The position numbers and the translations under genes were made by a program. DNA of 11,001 nt, taken from assembly GCA_035540755.1 (NCBI GenBank), contig DATLGD010000121.1, forward strand, positions 1 to 11,001, given 5' to 3'. The stretch comes from DATLGD01 sp035540755 (GTDB lineage Bacteria; Actinomycetota; Actinomycetes; Mycobacteriales; SCTD01). Shown in pieces: positions 1 to 6,763 of this stretch. The stretch's first letter is position 1. Every line of letters begins with the position of its first letter. The notes beneath the pieces are model-generated. The model saw only the letters and a list, made by a program, of their open reading frames with translations, made no database searches and was not told where the DNA came from.

Positions 1-80
1 CCTCCAGCAGCCCGCCGATCCTGCCGACCGCACCGACCGGCCAGGCCGCCGGGGAGCCGTCCTCCCGCGCCGGCCCGTGA
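1..80 (+). CDS. 3' end of an unidentified gene (partial)
   Basis: The frame starting at position 3 is open from the left edge to a TGA at 78-80. Of its 25 visible sense codons, 24 end in G or C, which is the coding signature seen in the rest of the window; the other + strand frames are less regular. The visible peptide is rich in Pro, Ala, Ser and Gly and ends in GEPSSRAGP. It looks like a low-complexity C-terminal tail with no recognisable motif, so no function can be given. The frame at position 2, which stops with TAG at 95-97, is the alternative but has more A/T third positions. Everything upstream is outside the window. Confidence 0.4.
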   Translation, partial: SSSPPILPTAPTGQAAGEPSSRAGP

Positions 81-89
81 CGCGCCCGG

Positions 90-136
90 CCTGCTAGCAG
101 GTGCAAGCACCGAGGCGCCGGTGTGGAACACTCCGG
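90..136. promoter_or_regulatory. Cluster of inverted repeats upstream of the acyl-CoA ligase gene
   Basis: Three dyads lie almost end to end between the preceding stop codon (78-80) and the chosen ligase start (173). CCTGCTAGCAGG at 90-101 is a perfect 12-base palindrome. GGTGC-AA-GCACC at 100-111 has perfect 5-base arms. CCGGTGTG-GAA-CACTCCGG at 118-136 has 8-base arms with one mismatch. Such a cluster could be an operator for a dimeric repressor (acyl-CoA ligase genes are often controlled by TetR- or GntR-type regulators) or part of a terminator for the upstream gene, although no T-run follows. No convincing -35/-10 pair was identified here. The function is inferred from position and symmetry only. 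Confidence 0.35.
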
Positions 137-157
137 GGACCGGACACCCCGTCTCCC

Positions 158-162
158 GGAGG
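158..162 (+). promoter_or_regulatory. Ribosome binding site that sets the acyl-CoA ligase start
   Basis: GGAGG lies 10 bases before the GTG at 173. This is why the start at 173 was chosen over the in-frame GTG at 101. Starting at 101 would add 24 residues rich in Arg, Pro and Gly and would place the upstream inverted repeats inside the coding region. Confidence 0.6.
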
Positions 163-172
163 CCTCGACCGC

Positions 173-1762
173 GTGACTCCCGAGCCGACCGCGCCTGCCG
201 GGCCGTCCGCCGGCGTCCCCGCCGCGGACGACCCGGTCCTGCAGCGCAACCTGGCCGACCTCGTCCGTGACGCCGCCGGCCGCAGCCCCGACCAGCCCGC
301 CTTCCTGTTCCAGGGGCGCTCGACCAGCTGGGGCGAGCTCGACGGGCTCGTCGACCGCACGGCCGCCGGCCTGCAGCAGCTCGGCCTCGCGCCCGGCGAC
401 CGGGTGGGCCTCTCGCTGGGCAACACCCTCGACTTCCCGGTCGTCTACTTCGGCGTCCTGCGGGCCGGGCTCGTGGCGGTGCCGCTCAACACCGGCTACA
501 CGACGCCGGAGCTCGAGCACGCGCTCGGCGACAGCGGGGCACGCGCCGTCGTCGTCCCGCGCAGCCTGCAGAGCACCGCCGCGAGCCTGCTGGACGAGCT
601 CGACGACCTCGAGCACGTCGTGCTGGCCGACGGCGACGGGCCGGGCTCGCTCCTCGACCTGCAGCAGTCGGCGGCCGGAGCGCCCGCCGACACCGCCCGG
701 GCCGGCGAGGACCTCGCCGTCGTGCTGTACACCTCCGGCACCAGCGGCCGGCCGAAGGGCGCGATGCTCCCGCACCGGGCGCTGCTGGCCAACCTCGAGC
801 AGGGCGCGCGCATCGACCCGCCGGTCGTCGGGCCGGGCGACGTGCTGCTGCTCGTGCTGCCGCTGTTCCACGTCTACGGGCTCAACGCCGGGCTGGGGGC
901 GGTGGCCCGGCACGGGGCCACCGGCGTGCTCGTCGAGCGGTTCGACCCGGTCGAGACCCTGGACGAGATCCGCCGGCACGGCGTCACCAACGTCATCGGG
1001 GCGCCGCCGATGTACGTCGCGTGGTCGATGCTGCCCGACGTCGGCGACGCCTTCTCCTCGGTGCGCCTGCTCGTCTCCGGCGCCGCGCCGCTGCCGGCCG
1101 CCGTGCTCCGCCGCATCCTCGACGTCACCGGTCACCACGTCTTCGAGGGCTACGGGCTCACCGAGACCGCCCCCGTGCTGACCACCACGCTGAGGAGCGA
1201 GGTGGCCAAGCCCGACTCGATCGGCCGGCCGATCCCCGGCGTCGAGCTGCGCCTGGTCGACGAGGACGGCTCGCCGGCCGAGGACGGCGATCCCGGCGAG
1301 ATCGTGGTCCGCGGGGCGAACGTGTTCGCCGGCTACTGGCCCGACGGCCGCGAGGGCCCCGACGACGAGGGCTGGTTCGCCACCGGCGACGTCGCCTACC
1401 TCGACCAGGACGGCGACCTCCACCTGGTCGACCGGCGCCGCGAGCTGGTGCTGGTCAGCGGCTTCAACGTCTACCCGCGCGAGGTCGAGGAGGTGCTGCT
1501 CGCCCACCCGGACGTCGTCGAGGCGGCGGTGCTGGGGATCCCGCACCCCTACACGGGCGAGTCGGTGAAGGCGCTCGTCGTCGTGCGCGACGGCGCCCGG
1601 CTGACCGCTGAGGACGTCATCGCGCACGCCTCGACGAGGCTGGCCCGCTTCAAGTGCCCCACTGCCGTGGAGTTCGTCGCCGAGCTGCCGTACTCGGCCA
1701 CCGGCAAGGTCAGCAAGGGCAAGCTGCGGCAGGCCGCCGCGAAGGCCCGGAGGCCGGCCTGA
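173..1762 (+). CDS. Acyl-CoA ligase (AMP-forming, FadD-like)
   Basis: This is a 529-residue member of the class I adenylate-forming (ANL) superfamily. Such enzymes activate a carboxylic acid with ATP to acyl-AMP and transfer it to coenzyme A in the cytoplasm. The signature motifs are intact: the phosphate loop YTSGTSGRPKG at residues 186-196, YGLTE at 327-331, the ribose-binding aspartate in GDVAYLDQDG at 405-414, the hinge region near DRRREL followed by SGFNVYPREVEE, and the catalytic lysine of YSATGK at 507-512 (Lys512). Length and motif order suit a medium- or long-chain fatty acyl-CoA ligase, but substrate cannot be read from the sequence, and an aryl or dicarboxylic acid ligase is possible. 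The N-terminal 20 or so residues are Pro/Ala-rich. The stop overlaps the proposed start of the next gene by four bases. Confidence 0.9.
   Translation: MTPEPTAPAGPSAGVPAADDPVLQRNLADLVRDAAGRSPDQPAFLFQGRSTSWGELDGLVDRTAAGLQQLGLAPGDRVGLSLGNTLDFPVVYFGVLRAGLVAVPLNTGYTTPELEHALGDSGARAVVVPRSLQSTAASLLDELDDLEHVVLADGDGPGSLLDLQQSAAGAPADTARAGEDLAVVLYTSGTSGRPKGAMLPHRALLANLEQGARIDPPVVGPGDVLLLVLPLFHVYGLNAGLGAVARHGATGVLVERFDPVETLDEIRRHGVTNVIGAPPMYVAWSMLPDVGDAFSSVRLLVSGAAPLPAAVLRRILDVTGHHVFEGYGLTETAPVLTTTLRSEVAKPDSIGRPIPGVELRLVDEDGSPAEDGDPGEIVVRGANVFAGYWPDGREGPDDEGWFATGDVAYLDQDGDLHLVDRRRELVLVSGFNVYPREVEEVLLAHPDVVEAAVLGIPHPYTGESVKALVVVRDGARLTAEDVIAHASTRLARFKCPTAVEFVAELPYSATGKVSKGKLRQAAAKARRPA
1749..1753 (+). promoter_or_regulatory. 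Ribosome binding site for the glutaredoxin-like gene
   Basis: GGAGG inside the last codons of the acyl-CoA ligase gene lies 5 bases before the CTG at 1759. It supports initiation at CTG, with translational coupling through the overlapping CTGA. Confidence 0.45.
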
Positions 1763-2049
1763 CCGTCCGCGGTCTGGCCGGGGCGCTGCGCTGGCCGCGC
1801 CGCCGCCGTCCCGCACAGCTCACCTTCGTCACCCGCGACGGGTGCTCGCTGTGCGCCGAGGCGCTGCCGGTCGTGCAGCGGCTGGCGGCACGGGCCGGCG
1901 TGCCGGTCGAGGTGCGCGACGTCGACGCCTCCCCGGAGGACAGGGCGAGGTGGAGCGACCACGTCCCCGTGGTGCTGCTGGACGGCGAGCAGCACTCGAT
2001 GTGGTTCGTCGACGAGGCCGCCCTCGCCCGGGCGCTGCGCGGTCGCTGA
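1759..2049 (+). CDS. Small glutaredoxin-like (DUF836-type) thiol protein
   Basis: The 96-residue product has a thioredoxin fold pattern: a first strand LTFVTRDG, a redox-active CSLC (Cys29, Cys32), an amphipathic helix, then a second strand and the cis-proline segment VPVVLLDG (Pro70). These match the short glutaredoxin-like proteins found widely in actinobacteria, which presumably handle thiol/disulfide exchange in the cytoplasm; the partner is unknown. The start is unusual. No ATG, GTG or TTG lies in frame between the ligase stop and the CXXC motif. The best candidate is CTG at 1759, which overlaps the ligase stop as CTGA and has GGAGG 5 bases upstream. The alternative is GTG at 1654, which would overlap the ligase by 109 bases and add a basic peptide that looks like an out-of-frame reading. 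A gene of this kind just upstream of rex fits a redox theme. Confidence 0.8.
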   Translation: MTVRGLAGALRWPRRRRPAQLTFVTRDGCSLCAEALPVVQRLAARAGVPVEVRDVDASPEDRARWSDHVPVVLLDGEQHSMWFVDEAALARALRGR

Positions 2050-2074
2050 CCGGCGTGTGACCGGCGCCACGACT

Positions 2075-2092
2075 TTGTGCGCGCGTTCACAA
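2075..2092. promoter_or_regulatory. Rex operator (ROP site) upstream of rex
   Basis: TTGTGCGCGCGTTCACAA is an 18-base imperfect palindrome with perfect TTGTG/CACAA ends. The actinobacterial Rex operator, as I recall it from Streptomyces, has the core TGTGAACGCGTTCACA; this site differs from that core at only two positions, both in the left half. It lies 98 bases before the rex start and covers the probable -35 element. This implies that Rex represses its own promoter and hence the hem genes behind it, with NADH releasing it. The call rests on motif match and on position ahead of rex. Confidence 0.85.
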
Positions 2093-2103
2093 GCGCGTAA
2101 CCT
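2075..2103 (+). promoter_or_regulatory. Probable rex-hem operon promoter
   Basis: TTGTGC at 2075-2080 and TAACCT at 2098-2103 are separated by 17 bases, a good spacing for a housekeeping sigma factor. Transcription would start near 2110, giving a leader of about 80 bases before the rex GTG. The -35 element lies within the left half of the Rex operator, so bound Rex should block polymerase. The region is relatively rich in A/T for this genome and lies in the only sizeable intergenic gap between 173 and 8510. Confidence 0.6.
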
Positions 2104-2178
2104 GGGGGACCAGCGGCCGCACCTCCAGCCGTCGCGCACCCGCAGGCCGTCCGAGAGACCCGGCTCCCCGGAGCCGCC

Positions 2179-2183
2179 AGGAG
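2179..2183 (+). promoter_or_regulatory. Ribosome binding site for rex
   Basis: AGGAG lies 6 bases before the GTG at 2190 and decides the rex start. Confidence 0.6.
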
Positions 2184-2189
2184 CCGTCC

Positions 2190-2876
2190 GTGACCGAGCG
2201 ACGCAGCGCCCCCGCGCGCCGGCGTGCGGGCATCCCCGACGCCACCGTCGCCCGGCTCCCGCTCTACCTGCGCTCGCTGCACGCCCTCGCCGACGACGGC
2301 GTCCGCACCGTCAGCTCCGAGGAGCTCGCCCGGCTCGCCGGCGGCAGCGCGGGCAGCCCGGCCAAGGTCCGCAAGGACCTGTCGCACCTGGGCACCTCCG
2401 GCACCCGCGGGGTCGGGTACGACGTCGCCCAGCTGATCGACTCCATCTCCGCCGAGCTGGGCCTGGCCCGCCGCTGGCCCGTGGTGCTGGTCGGCGTCGG
2501 CAACCTCGGCCACGCCCTCGCCGGCTACGGCGGCTTCGCCTCCCGCGGCTTCCCGATCGCGGCGCTGTTCGACGCCGACCCGGACCGGCTCGGCGAGCTC
2601 GTCGGCGGGGTGCGGGTGCGTCCGATGACCGAGCTGCCCGACGTCGTGCGCGCCCAGGGCGGGGCGATCGGCGTCATCGCCACGCCGGCCGAGGCGGCCC
2701 AGGAGGTCTGCGACCAGCTGGTGGCGGCCGGCGTGCGCAGCGTCCTCAACTTCGCCCCGACCGCCCTCGCCGTGCCCGACGGCGTCGACGTGCGCAAGGT
2801 CGACCTCGCCGTGGAGCTGCAGATCCTGTCCTTCCACGAGCACCGCAAGAGCGCCCGCGTCGAGGTGCCGGCATGA
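2190..2876 (+). CDS. rex: Redox-sensing transcriptional repressor Rex
   Basis: The 228-residue product is a dimeric repressor that senses NADH/NAD+. An N-terminal winged-helix DNA-binding domain covers about residues 15-85, including LPLYLRSL, the SSEELA helix and KVRKDLSHLG. A Rossmann domain follows, with the nucleotide loop GVGNLG at 102-107 and an acidic strand end AALFDADP around 124-131. The C-terminal domain-swap helix is visible in VDLAVELQILSFHEH. NAD+-bound Rex binds its operator and NADH releases it, so targets are induced when oxygen is limiting. The near-consensus operator at 2075-2092 indicates autoregulation. The start is GTG with AGGAG 6 bases upstream. The stop overlaps the hemA ATG (ATGA), consistent with one rex-hem transcript as known in Streptomyces coelicolor. 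Confidence 0.97.
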   Translation: MTERRSAPARRRAGIPDATVARLPLYLRSLHALADDGVRTVSSEELARLAGGSAGSPAKVRKDLSHLGTSGTRGVGYDVAQLIDSISAELGLARRWPVVLVGVGNLGHALAGYGGFASRGFPIAALFDADPDRLGELVGGVRVRPMTELPDVVRAQGGAIGVIATPAEAAQEVCDQLVAAGVRSVLNFAPTALAVPDGVDVRKVDLAVELQILSFHEHRKSARVEVPA

Positions 2877-4243
2877 GCGTGCTCGTCGTCGGCGTCTCCC
2901 ACCGCAGCGCGCCGGTGTCGCTGCTCGAGCGCCTCACGGTCGGCGTCGACGCCACCGAGGAGGTGCTCGACGAGCTGCGCGAGGTGACAGCGGTCCACGA
3001 GGCGGTCGTGCTGGCCACCTGCAACCGGGTCGAGGTCTACGCCGACACCGACGGCTTCCACGCCGGCGTCGACGCCGTCACCGACCTGCTGTCGCACCGC
3101 TCCGGCGTCCCGCTGGCCGACCTCGAGCAGCACCTCTACGTGCACTGGGAGGGCCAGGCCGTCCAGCACCTGTTCTCGGTGGCGGCCGGGCTCGACTCGA
3201 TGGTGGTCGGGGAGTCGCAGATCCTCGGCCAGCTGCGCCAGGCCTACGTCGCCGCCCGCGACGGCGCCGCCGCCGGCCGCACCCTGCACGAGCTGTTCCA
3301 GAAGGCGCTTCACGTCGGCAAGCGGGTGCACTCCGACACCGGCATCGACGCGGCCGGGCAGTCGCTGGTGACCGTCGCGCTCGACCGCGCCGTGCAGGCC
3401 GTCGGTCCGCTCGAGGACCGGCCGGTGCTGGTGGTCGGCGCCGGCTCGATGGGGGCCCTGGCCGGCGCCACCCTCAAGCGCGCCGGCGCCGGCCGGATCA
3501 CGGTCGCGAACCGCACTCCGGAGAACGCCCGCCGGCTGGCCACGGCGCTCGAGGGCGAGGGCATCGGCCTCGACTCCCTCGACGACGCCCTCGCCGAGGC
3601 CGACGTCGTCGTGGCCTCGACCGGCGCCACCGGCGTGGTCGTGCCGTTCGAGGTCCTGGAGCGGGCGGTCAAGGCGCGCGACGGCCGGCCGATCGCGGTG
3701 CTCGACCTCGCCCTGCCGCACGACGTCGACCCCGGCGTGCGCGACCTGCCCGGCGTCACGCTCGTCGACCTCGCCTCGCTGCAGGAGGTGCTCGCCACCT
3801 CCTCGACCGGCGAGGACGTCGAGGCGGCGCGGCGCATCGTCACCGACGGCGTCGCGCAGTTCCTGTCCTGGCAGCAGGCCAGCCGGGTGGCGCCGACCGT
3901 CGTCGCGCTCCGCAGCCGGGCCGAGCAGCTCGTCGACGCCGAGCTCACCCGGCTCGGCGGTCGGCTGCCCGAGCTCGACGACCGCGCCCGCAACGAGATC
4001 GCGGCCAGCCTCAAGCGCGTCGTCGGCACGCTGCTGCACACCCCGACCGTGCGGGTGAAGGAGCTCAGCGACGCCCCTGCCGGGCTGTCCTACGCCGAGG
4101 CGCTGCGCGAGCTGTTCGGGCTCGACCGTGCCGCGCCGGCCGCGGTCGCCGCGCCGCCGCTCGCCGTCACGCCCGTGAGCGAGCCGCCGGTGGAGCTCGC
4201 CGTCCCCGCCGCGCGGGCCGACGAGCGCGAGGGCACCGAGTGA
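2873..4243 (+). CDS. hemA: Glutamyl-tRNA reductase HemA
   Basis: The 456-residue enzyme reduces glutamyl-tRNA(Glu) with NADPH to glutamate-1-semialdehyde, the committed step of the C5 route to haem. The N-terminal catalytic domain has GVSHRSAPV and the active-site cysteine in LATCNRVEVYA (Cys50, the usual position). The family signature GESQILGQ is at 113-120. The NADPH-binding Rossmann loop GAGSMG is at 189-194, and the helical dimerisation domain runs to about residue 418. After LRELFGL comes a Pro/Ala/Val-rich tail of roughly 38 residues that most family members lack. The start is ATG at 2873, overlapping the rex stop as ATGA, with GAGGTG 5 bases upstream; the open frame continues upstream through rex but only as a shadow. 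As the first dedicated enzyme it is the logical point of Rex control. Confidence 0.97.
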   Translation: MSVLVVGVSHRSAPVSLLERLTVGVDATEEVLDELREVTAVHEAVVLATCNRVEVYADTDGFHAGVDAVTDLLSHRSGVPLADLEQHLYVHWEGQAVQHLFSVAAGLDSMVVGESQILGQLRQAYVAARDGAAAGRTLHELFQKALHVGKRVHSDTGIDAAGQSLVTVALDRAVQAVGPLEDRPVLVVGAGSMGALAGATLKRAGAGRITVANRTPENARRLATALEGEGIGLDSLDDALAEADVVVASTGATGVVVPFEVLERAVKARDGRPIAVLDLALPHDVDPGVRDLPGVTLVDLASLQEVLATSSTGEDVEAARRIVTDGVAQFLSWQQASRVAPTVVALRSRAEQLVDAELTRLGGRLPELDDRARNEIAASLKRVVGTLLHTPTVRVKELSDAPAGLSYAEALRELFGLDRAAPAAVAAPPLAVTPVSEPPVELAVPAARADEREGTE

Positions 4244-5157
4244 GCTCGAGCCCCCTGCGCCTGGGCACCCGGGGCAGCGCGCTGGCGCTCGCCCAGTCCG
4301 GCCACGTCGCCGAGGCGATCACCGCCGCGACCGGCCGGCCGGTCGAGCTCGTCCGCGTCGTGACGAAGGGCGACACCGACCGCGGCGCGATCGCGCAGAT
4401 CGGCGGCACGGGCGTGTTCGTCACCGCCCTGCGCGAGGCGCTCGCCGCCGGGGAGGTCGACCTCGCCGTGCACTCCTACAAGGACCTGCCCACCGCGCCC
4501 GCGGTCGGGCTCACCATCGCCGCCGTGCCGCCTCGCGAGGACCCGCGCGACGTCGTCGTCGCCCGCGACGGGCTGACCCTCGGCGAGCTGCCGACCGGCT
4601 CCCGGGTCGGCACCGGCTCACCGCGCCGCACCGCGCAGCTCCGCGGCCTCGGCCTCGGCCTGGAGGTCGAGCCGATCCGCGGCAACGTCGACACCCGGAT
4701 CGGCTACGTGCGTGACGGCGAGCTCGACGCCGTGGTCCTGGCGCGTGCCGGGCTGGCCCGGCTCGGCCGCCTCGACGAGGTCACCGAGGTCGTCGACCCG
4801 CTGCAGGTGCTGCCCGCCCCGGCGCAGGGCGCGCTCGCCGTCGAGTGCCGCACCGACGCCGACGACGTGCGCGACCTGCTGGCGGCGCTCGAGCATCCCG
4901 ACACCCGCGCTGCCGTCGACGCCGAGCGGGCGCTGCTCGCCCGGCTCGAGGCGGGCTGCACCGCCCCGGTCGGCGCGCTGGCCGAGGTCGCCGAGGGCGA
5001 CGACGGCACCGAGATCTTCCTGCGCGGCGTCGTCGCCGCGCTCGACGGGACCGACGCCGTGCGGCTGTCCGCGACCGGACCGCTCGACGACGCCGCGGGG
5101 GTGGGGAGCCGGCTCGCCGCCGAGCTGCTCGACCTCGGCGCGGCGACGCTGATGTGA
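4240..5157 (+). CDS. hemC: Porphobilinogen deaminase (hydroxymethylbilane synthase) HemC
   Basis: The 305-residue cytoplasmic enzyme joins four porphobilinogen molecules into linear hydroxymethylbilane. The opening LRLGTRGSALALAQ is the family's N-terminal signature. HSYKDLPT at 78-85 carries the catalytic aspartate (Asp82). Substrate and cofactor contacts are seen in GTGSPRRTAQLR and in RGNVDTRI at 147-154. The dipyrromethane cofactor attaches to the cysteine in LEAGCTAPVGALA (Cys240). Length is normal. The GTG start overlaps the hemA stop as GTGA and has GAGGG 6 bases upstream, so translation is probably coupled. A 64-base gap follows before hemD, the only break in the tightly packed rex-hem run. 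Confidence 0.97.
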   Translation: MSSSPLRLGTRGSALALAQSGHVAEAITAATGRPVELVRVVTKGDTDRGAIAQIGGTGVFVTALREALAAGEVDLAVHSYKDLPTAPAVGLTIAAVPPREDPRDVVVARDGLTLGELPTGSRVGTGSPRRTAQLRGLGLGLEVEPIRGNVDTRIGYVRDGELDAVVLARAGLARLGRLDEVTEVVDPLQVLPAPAQGALAVECRTDADDVRDLLAALEHPDTRAAVDAERALLARLEAGCTAPVGALAEVAEGDDGTEIFLRGVVAALDGTDAVRLSATGPLDDAAGVGSRLAAELLDLGAATLM

Positions 5158-5221
5158 AGCCCCTCCCCTTCCTGAGCACTTCCGCAGGCACGACCGCACG
5201 TCCGACGACAGGAGCACGGCC

Positions 5222-6763
5222 ATGAGCCCTCGCACGCCCAAGAAGCCCGCCGGGCAGGTGGCGCTCGTCGGCGCCGGCACCGGCGACCCCGGGCTGCTCA
5301 CCGCCCGCGCGTCGGCGGTGCTCGCCGCCGCCGACCTCGTCGTCGCCGACGTCCGGTGCGGCGACGCCGTGCTGACCGGCGTCCGCGAGGACGCCGAGGT
5401 GCAGCGCACCGAGCCCGGCGAGCCCGCCGGCCCGGTGCTCGTCGCCGCCTCGAAGGACGGGCGCTACGTCGTCCGCCTGCTGCCCGGCGACCCGTTCGAC
5501 GCTGCCGACGGCGCCAAGGAGGCCGAGGCGGTGCTGCGCGCCAAGCAGCGGCTGGAGGTCGTGCCAGGCGTGCCGGCCGCCGTCGCGGTGCCCGCCTTCG
5601 CCGGCGTCGCCCTCGGCATGCCCCGCACCGTCGCCCGCTTCGAGGACGTGGCGAACTGGGCCGCGCTCGCCGGCGCACCCGGGGCGCTGGTGCTGCACGC
5701 CCAGGCCGTCGACGTCGCGAAGGCGGCCTCGGCGCTCGTCGAGCACGGCCGCAAGCCGGGCGAGCAGGTCGCCGTCACCCTGGCCGGCACCACCTCCGAG
5801 CAGCGCACCGTGCGCACCACGCTCGACGCCGCCGACCAGGACCTGGCCGGGCTGACCGGTGAGGCCGTCGTCGTGGTCGGCGACCCGGTCAAGAAGACCG
5901 AGAAGCTGTCCTGGTACGAGAGCCGGCCGCTGTACGGCTGGCGGGTGCTCGTGCCGCGCACCCGCGACCAGGCCGGCGTGCTGTCGGCCGCGCTGCGCTC
6001 CTACGGTGCCGTCCCGGTCGAGGTGCCGACGATCGCGGTCGAGCCGCCGCGCACCCCCGCGCCGATGGAGCGGGCCGTCAAGGGCCTGGTCGACGGGCGC
6101 TACTCCTGGATCGCGTTCACCTCGGTCAACGCGGTGAAGGCCGTGCGCGAGAAGCTGGAGGAGTACGGCCTCGACGCCCGCGCCTTCGCCGGCGTGCGGC
6201 TCGCCGCAGTCGGTGACACCACCGCGCAGGCGCTGCGCGACTTCGGCGTGAACCCCGACCTCGTGCCGAGCGGGCAGCAGAGCAGCGAGGGCCTGCTGGC
6301 CGACTGGGACGTCTGCGACGACCCGGTCGACCGCGTCTTCCTGCCCCGCGCCGACATCGCCACCGACACCCTCGTCGCTGGGCTCAAGGAGCTCGGCTGG
6401 CAGGTGGACGACGTCACCGCCTACCGCACCGTGCGGGCCGCGCCGCCGCCTGCCGAGACCCGCGAGGCCCTCAAGGGCGGCGGCTTCGACGCGGTGCTGT
6501 TCACCTCGTCCTCGACGGTGCGCAACCTCGTCGGCATCGCCGGCAAGCCGCACGACACCACCGTGCTGGCCTGCATCGGGCCGCAGACCGCCGCCACCGC
6601 CGAGGAGAACGGCCTGCGGGTCGACGTCCTCGCCGACAAGCCCGACGTCGCGACGCTCGTGCAGGGGCTCGCCGACTTCGCCGCCGCCCGCCGGGCCGAG
6701 ACCGACGAGCTGCCGTCGGCGGCGTTCCGGCGCAAGCAGGCGAAGGCGGCTGCGCGCAGGTGA
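5222..6763 (+). CDS. hemD: Uroporphyrinogen-III synthase HemD with N-terminal methyltransferase-like domain
   Basis: The 513-residue protein has two parts. Residues about 11-225 resemble the uroporphyrinogen-III C-methyltransferase (CobA/SUMT) fold, with VGAGTGDPGLLTARA at 16-30 and VVPGVPAAVAVPAFAG at 113-128. The usual GGDPFVFGRGGEE segment is degraded to PGDPFDAADGAKEAE at 88-102, so methyltransferase activity is doubtful. Residues about 240-490 form the HemD domain, which cyclises hydroxymethylbilane to uroporphyrinogen III with inversion of ring D. It is recognisable by WRVLVPRTRDQAG, VPTIAVEPP, FTSVNAV and FTSSSTVRNLVGI. As I recall, M. tuberculosis HemD has the same fused layout and the same decay. 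A Lys/Arg-rich tail ends the protein. The ATG start has AGGAG 7 bases upstream, and the stop overlaps hemB as GTGA. Confidence 0.95.
   Translation: MSPRTPKKPAGQVALVGAGTGDPGLLTARASAVLAAADLVVADVRCGDAVLTGVREDAEVQRTEPGEPAGPVLVAASKDGRYVVRLLPGDPFDAADGAKEAEAVLRAKQRLEVVPGVPAAVAVPAFAGVALGMPRTVARFEDVANWAALAGAPGALVLHAQAVDVAKAASALVEHGRKPGEQVAVTLAGTTSEQRTVRTTLDAADQDLAGLTGEAVVVVGDPVKKTEKLSWYESRPLYGWRVLVPRTRDQAGVLSAALRSYGAVPVEVPTIAVEPPRTPAPMERAVKGLVDGRYSWIAFTSVNAVKAVREKLEEYGLDARAFAGVRLAAVGDTTAQALRDFGVNPDLVPSGQQSSEGLLADWDVCDDPVDRVFLPRADIATDTLVAGLKELGWQVDDVTAYRTVRAAPPPAETREALKGGGFDAVLFTSSSTVRNLVGIAGKPHDTTVLACIGPQTAATAEENGLRVDVLADKPDVATLVQGLADFAAARRAETDELPSAAFRRKQAKAAARR

Noticed and set aside
101..172. GTG at 101 as the acyl-CoA ligase start
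   Set aside because: It adds a low-complexity basic peptide across three inverted repeats, whereas GTG at 173 has GGAGG 10 bases upstream.
2104..2189. Riboswitch or structured leader in the rex 5' region
   Set aside because: The sequence is GC-rich and could form many stems, but no known riboswitch core was recognised.
2057..2872. In-frame upstream extension of hemA through the rex gene
   Set aside because: HemA homology begins at the ATG at 2873, which overlaps the rex stop; the extension is only an out-of-frame reading of rex.
5171..5188. Possible hairpin CCTG...CAGG in the hemC-hemD gap
   Set aside because: Arms are only four bases with a 10-base loop and no T-run; too weak to call a terminator or attenuator.
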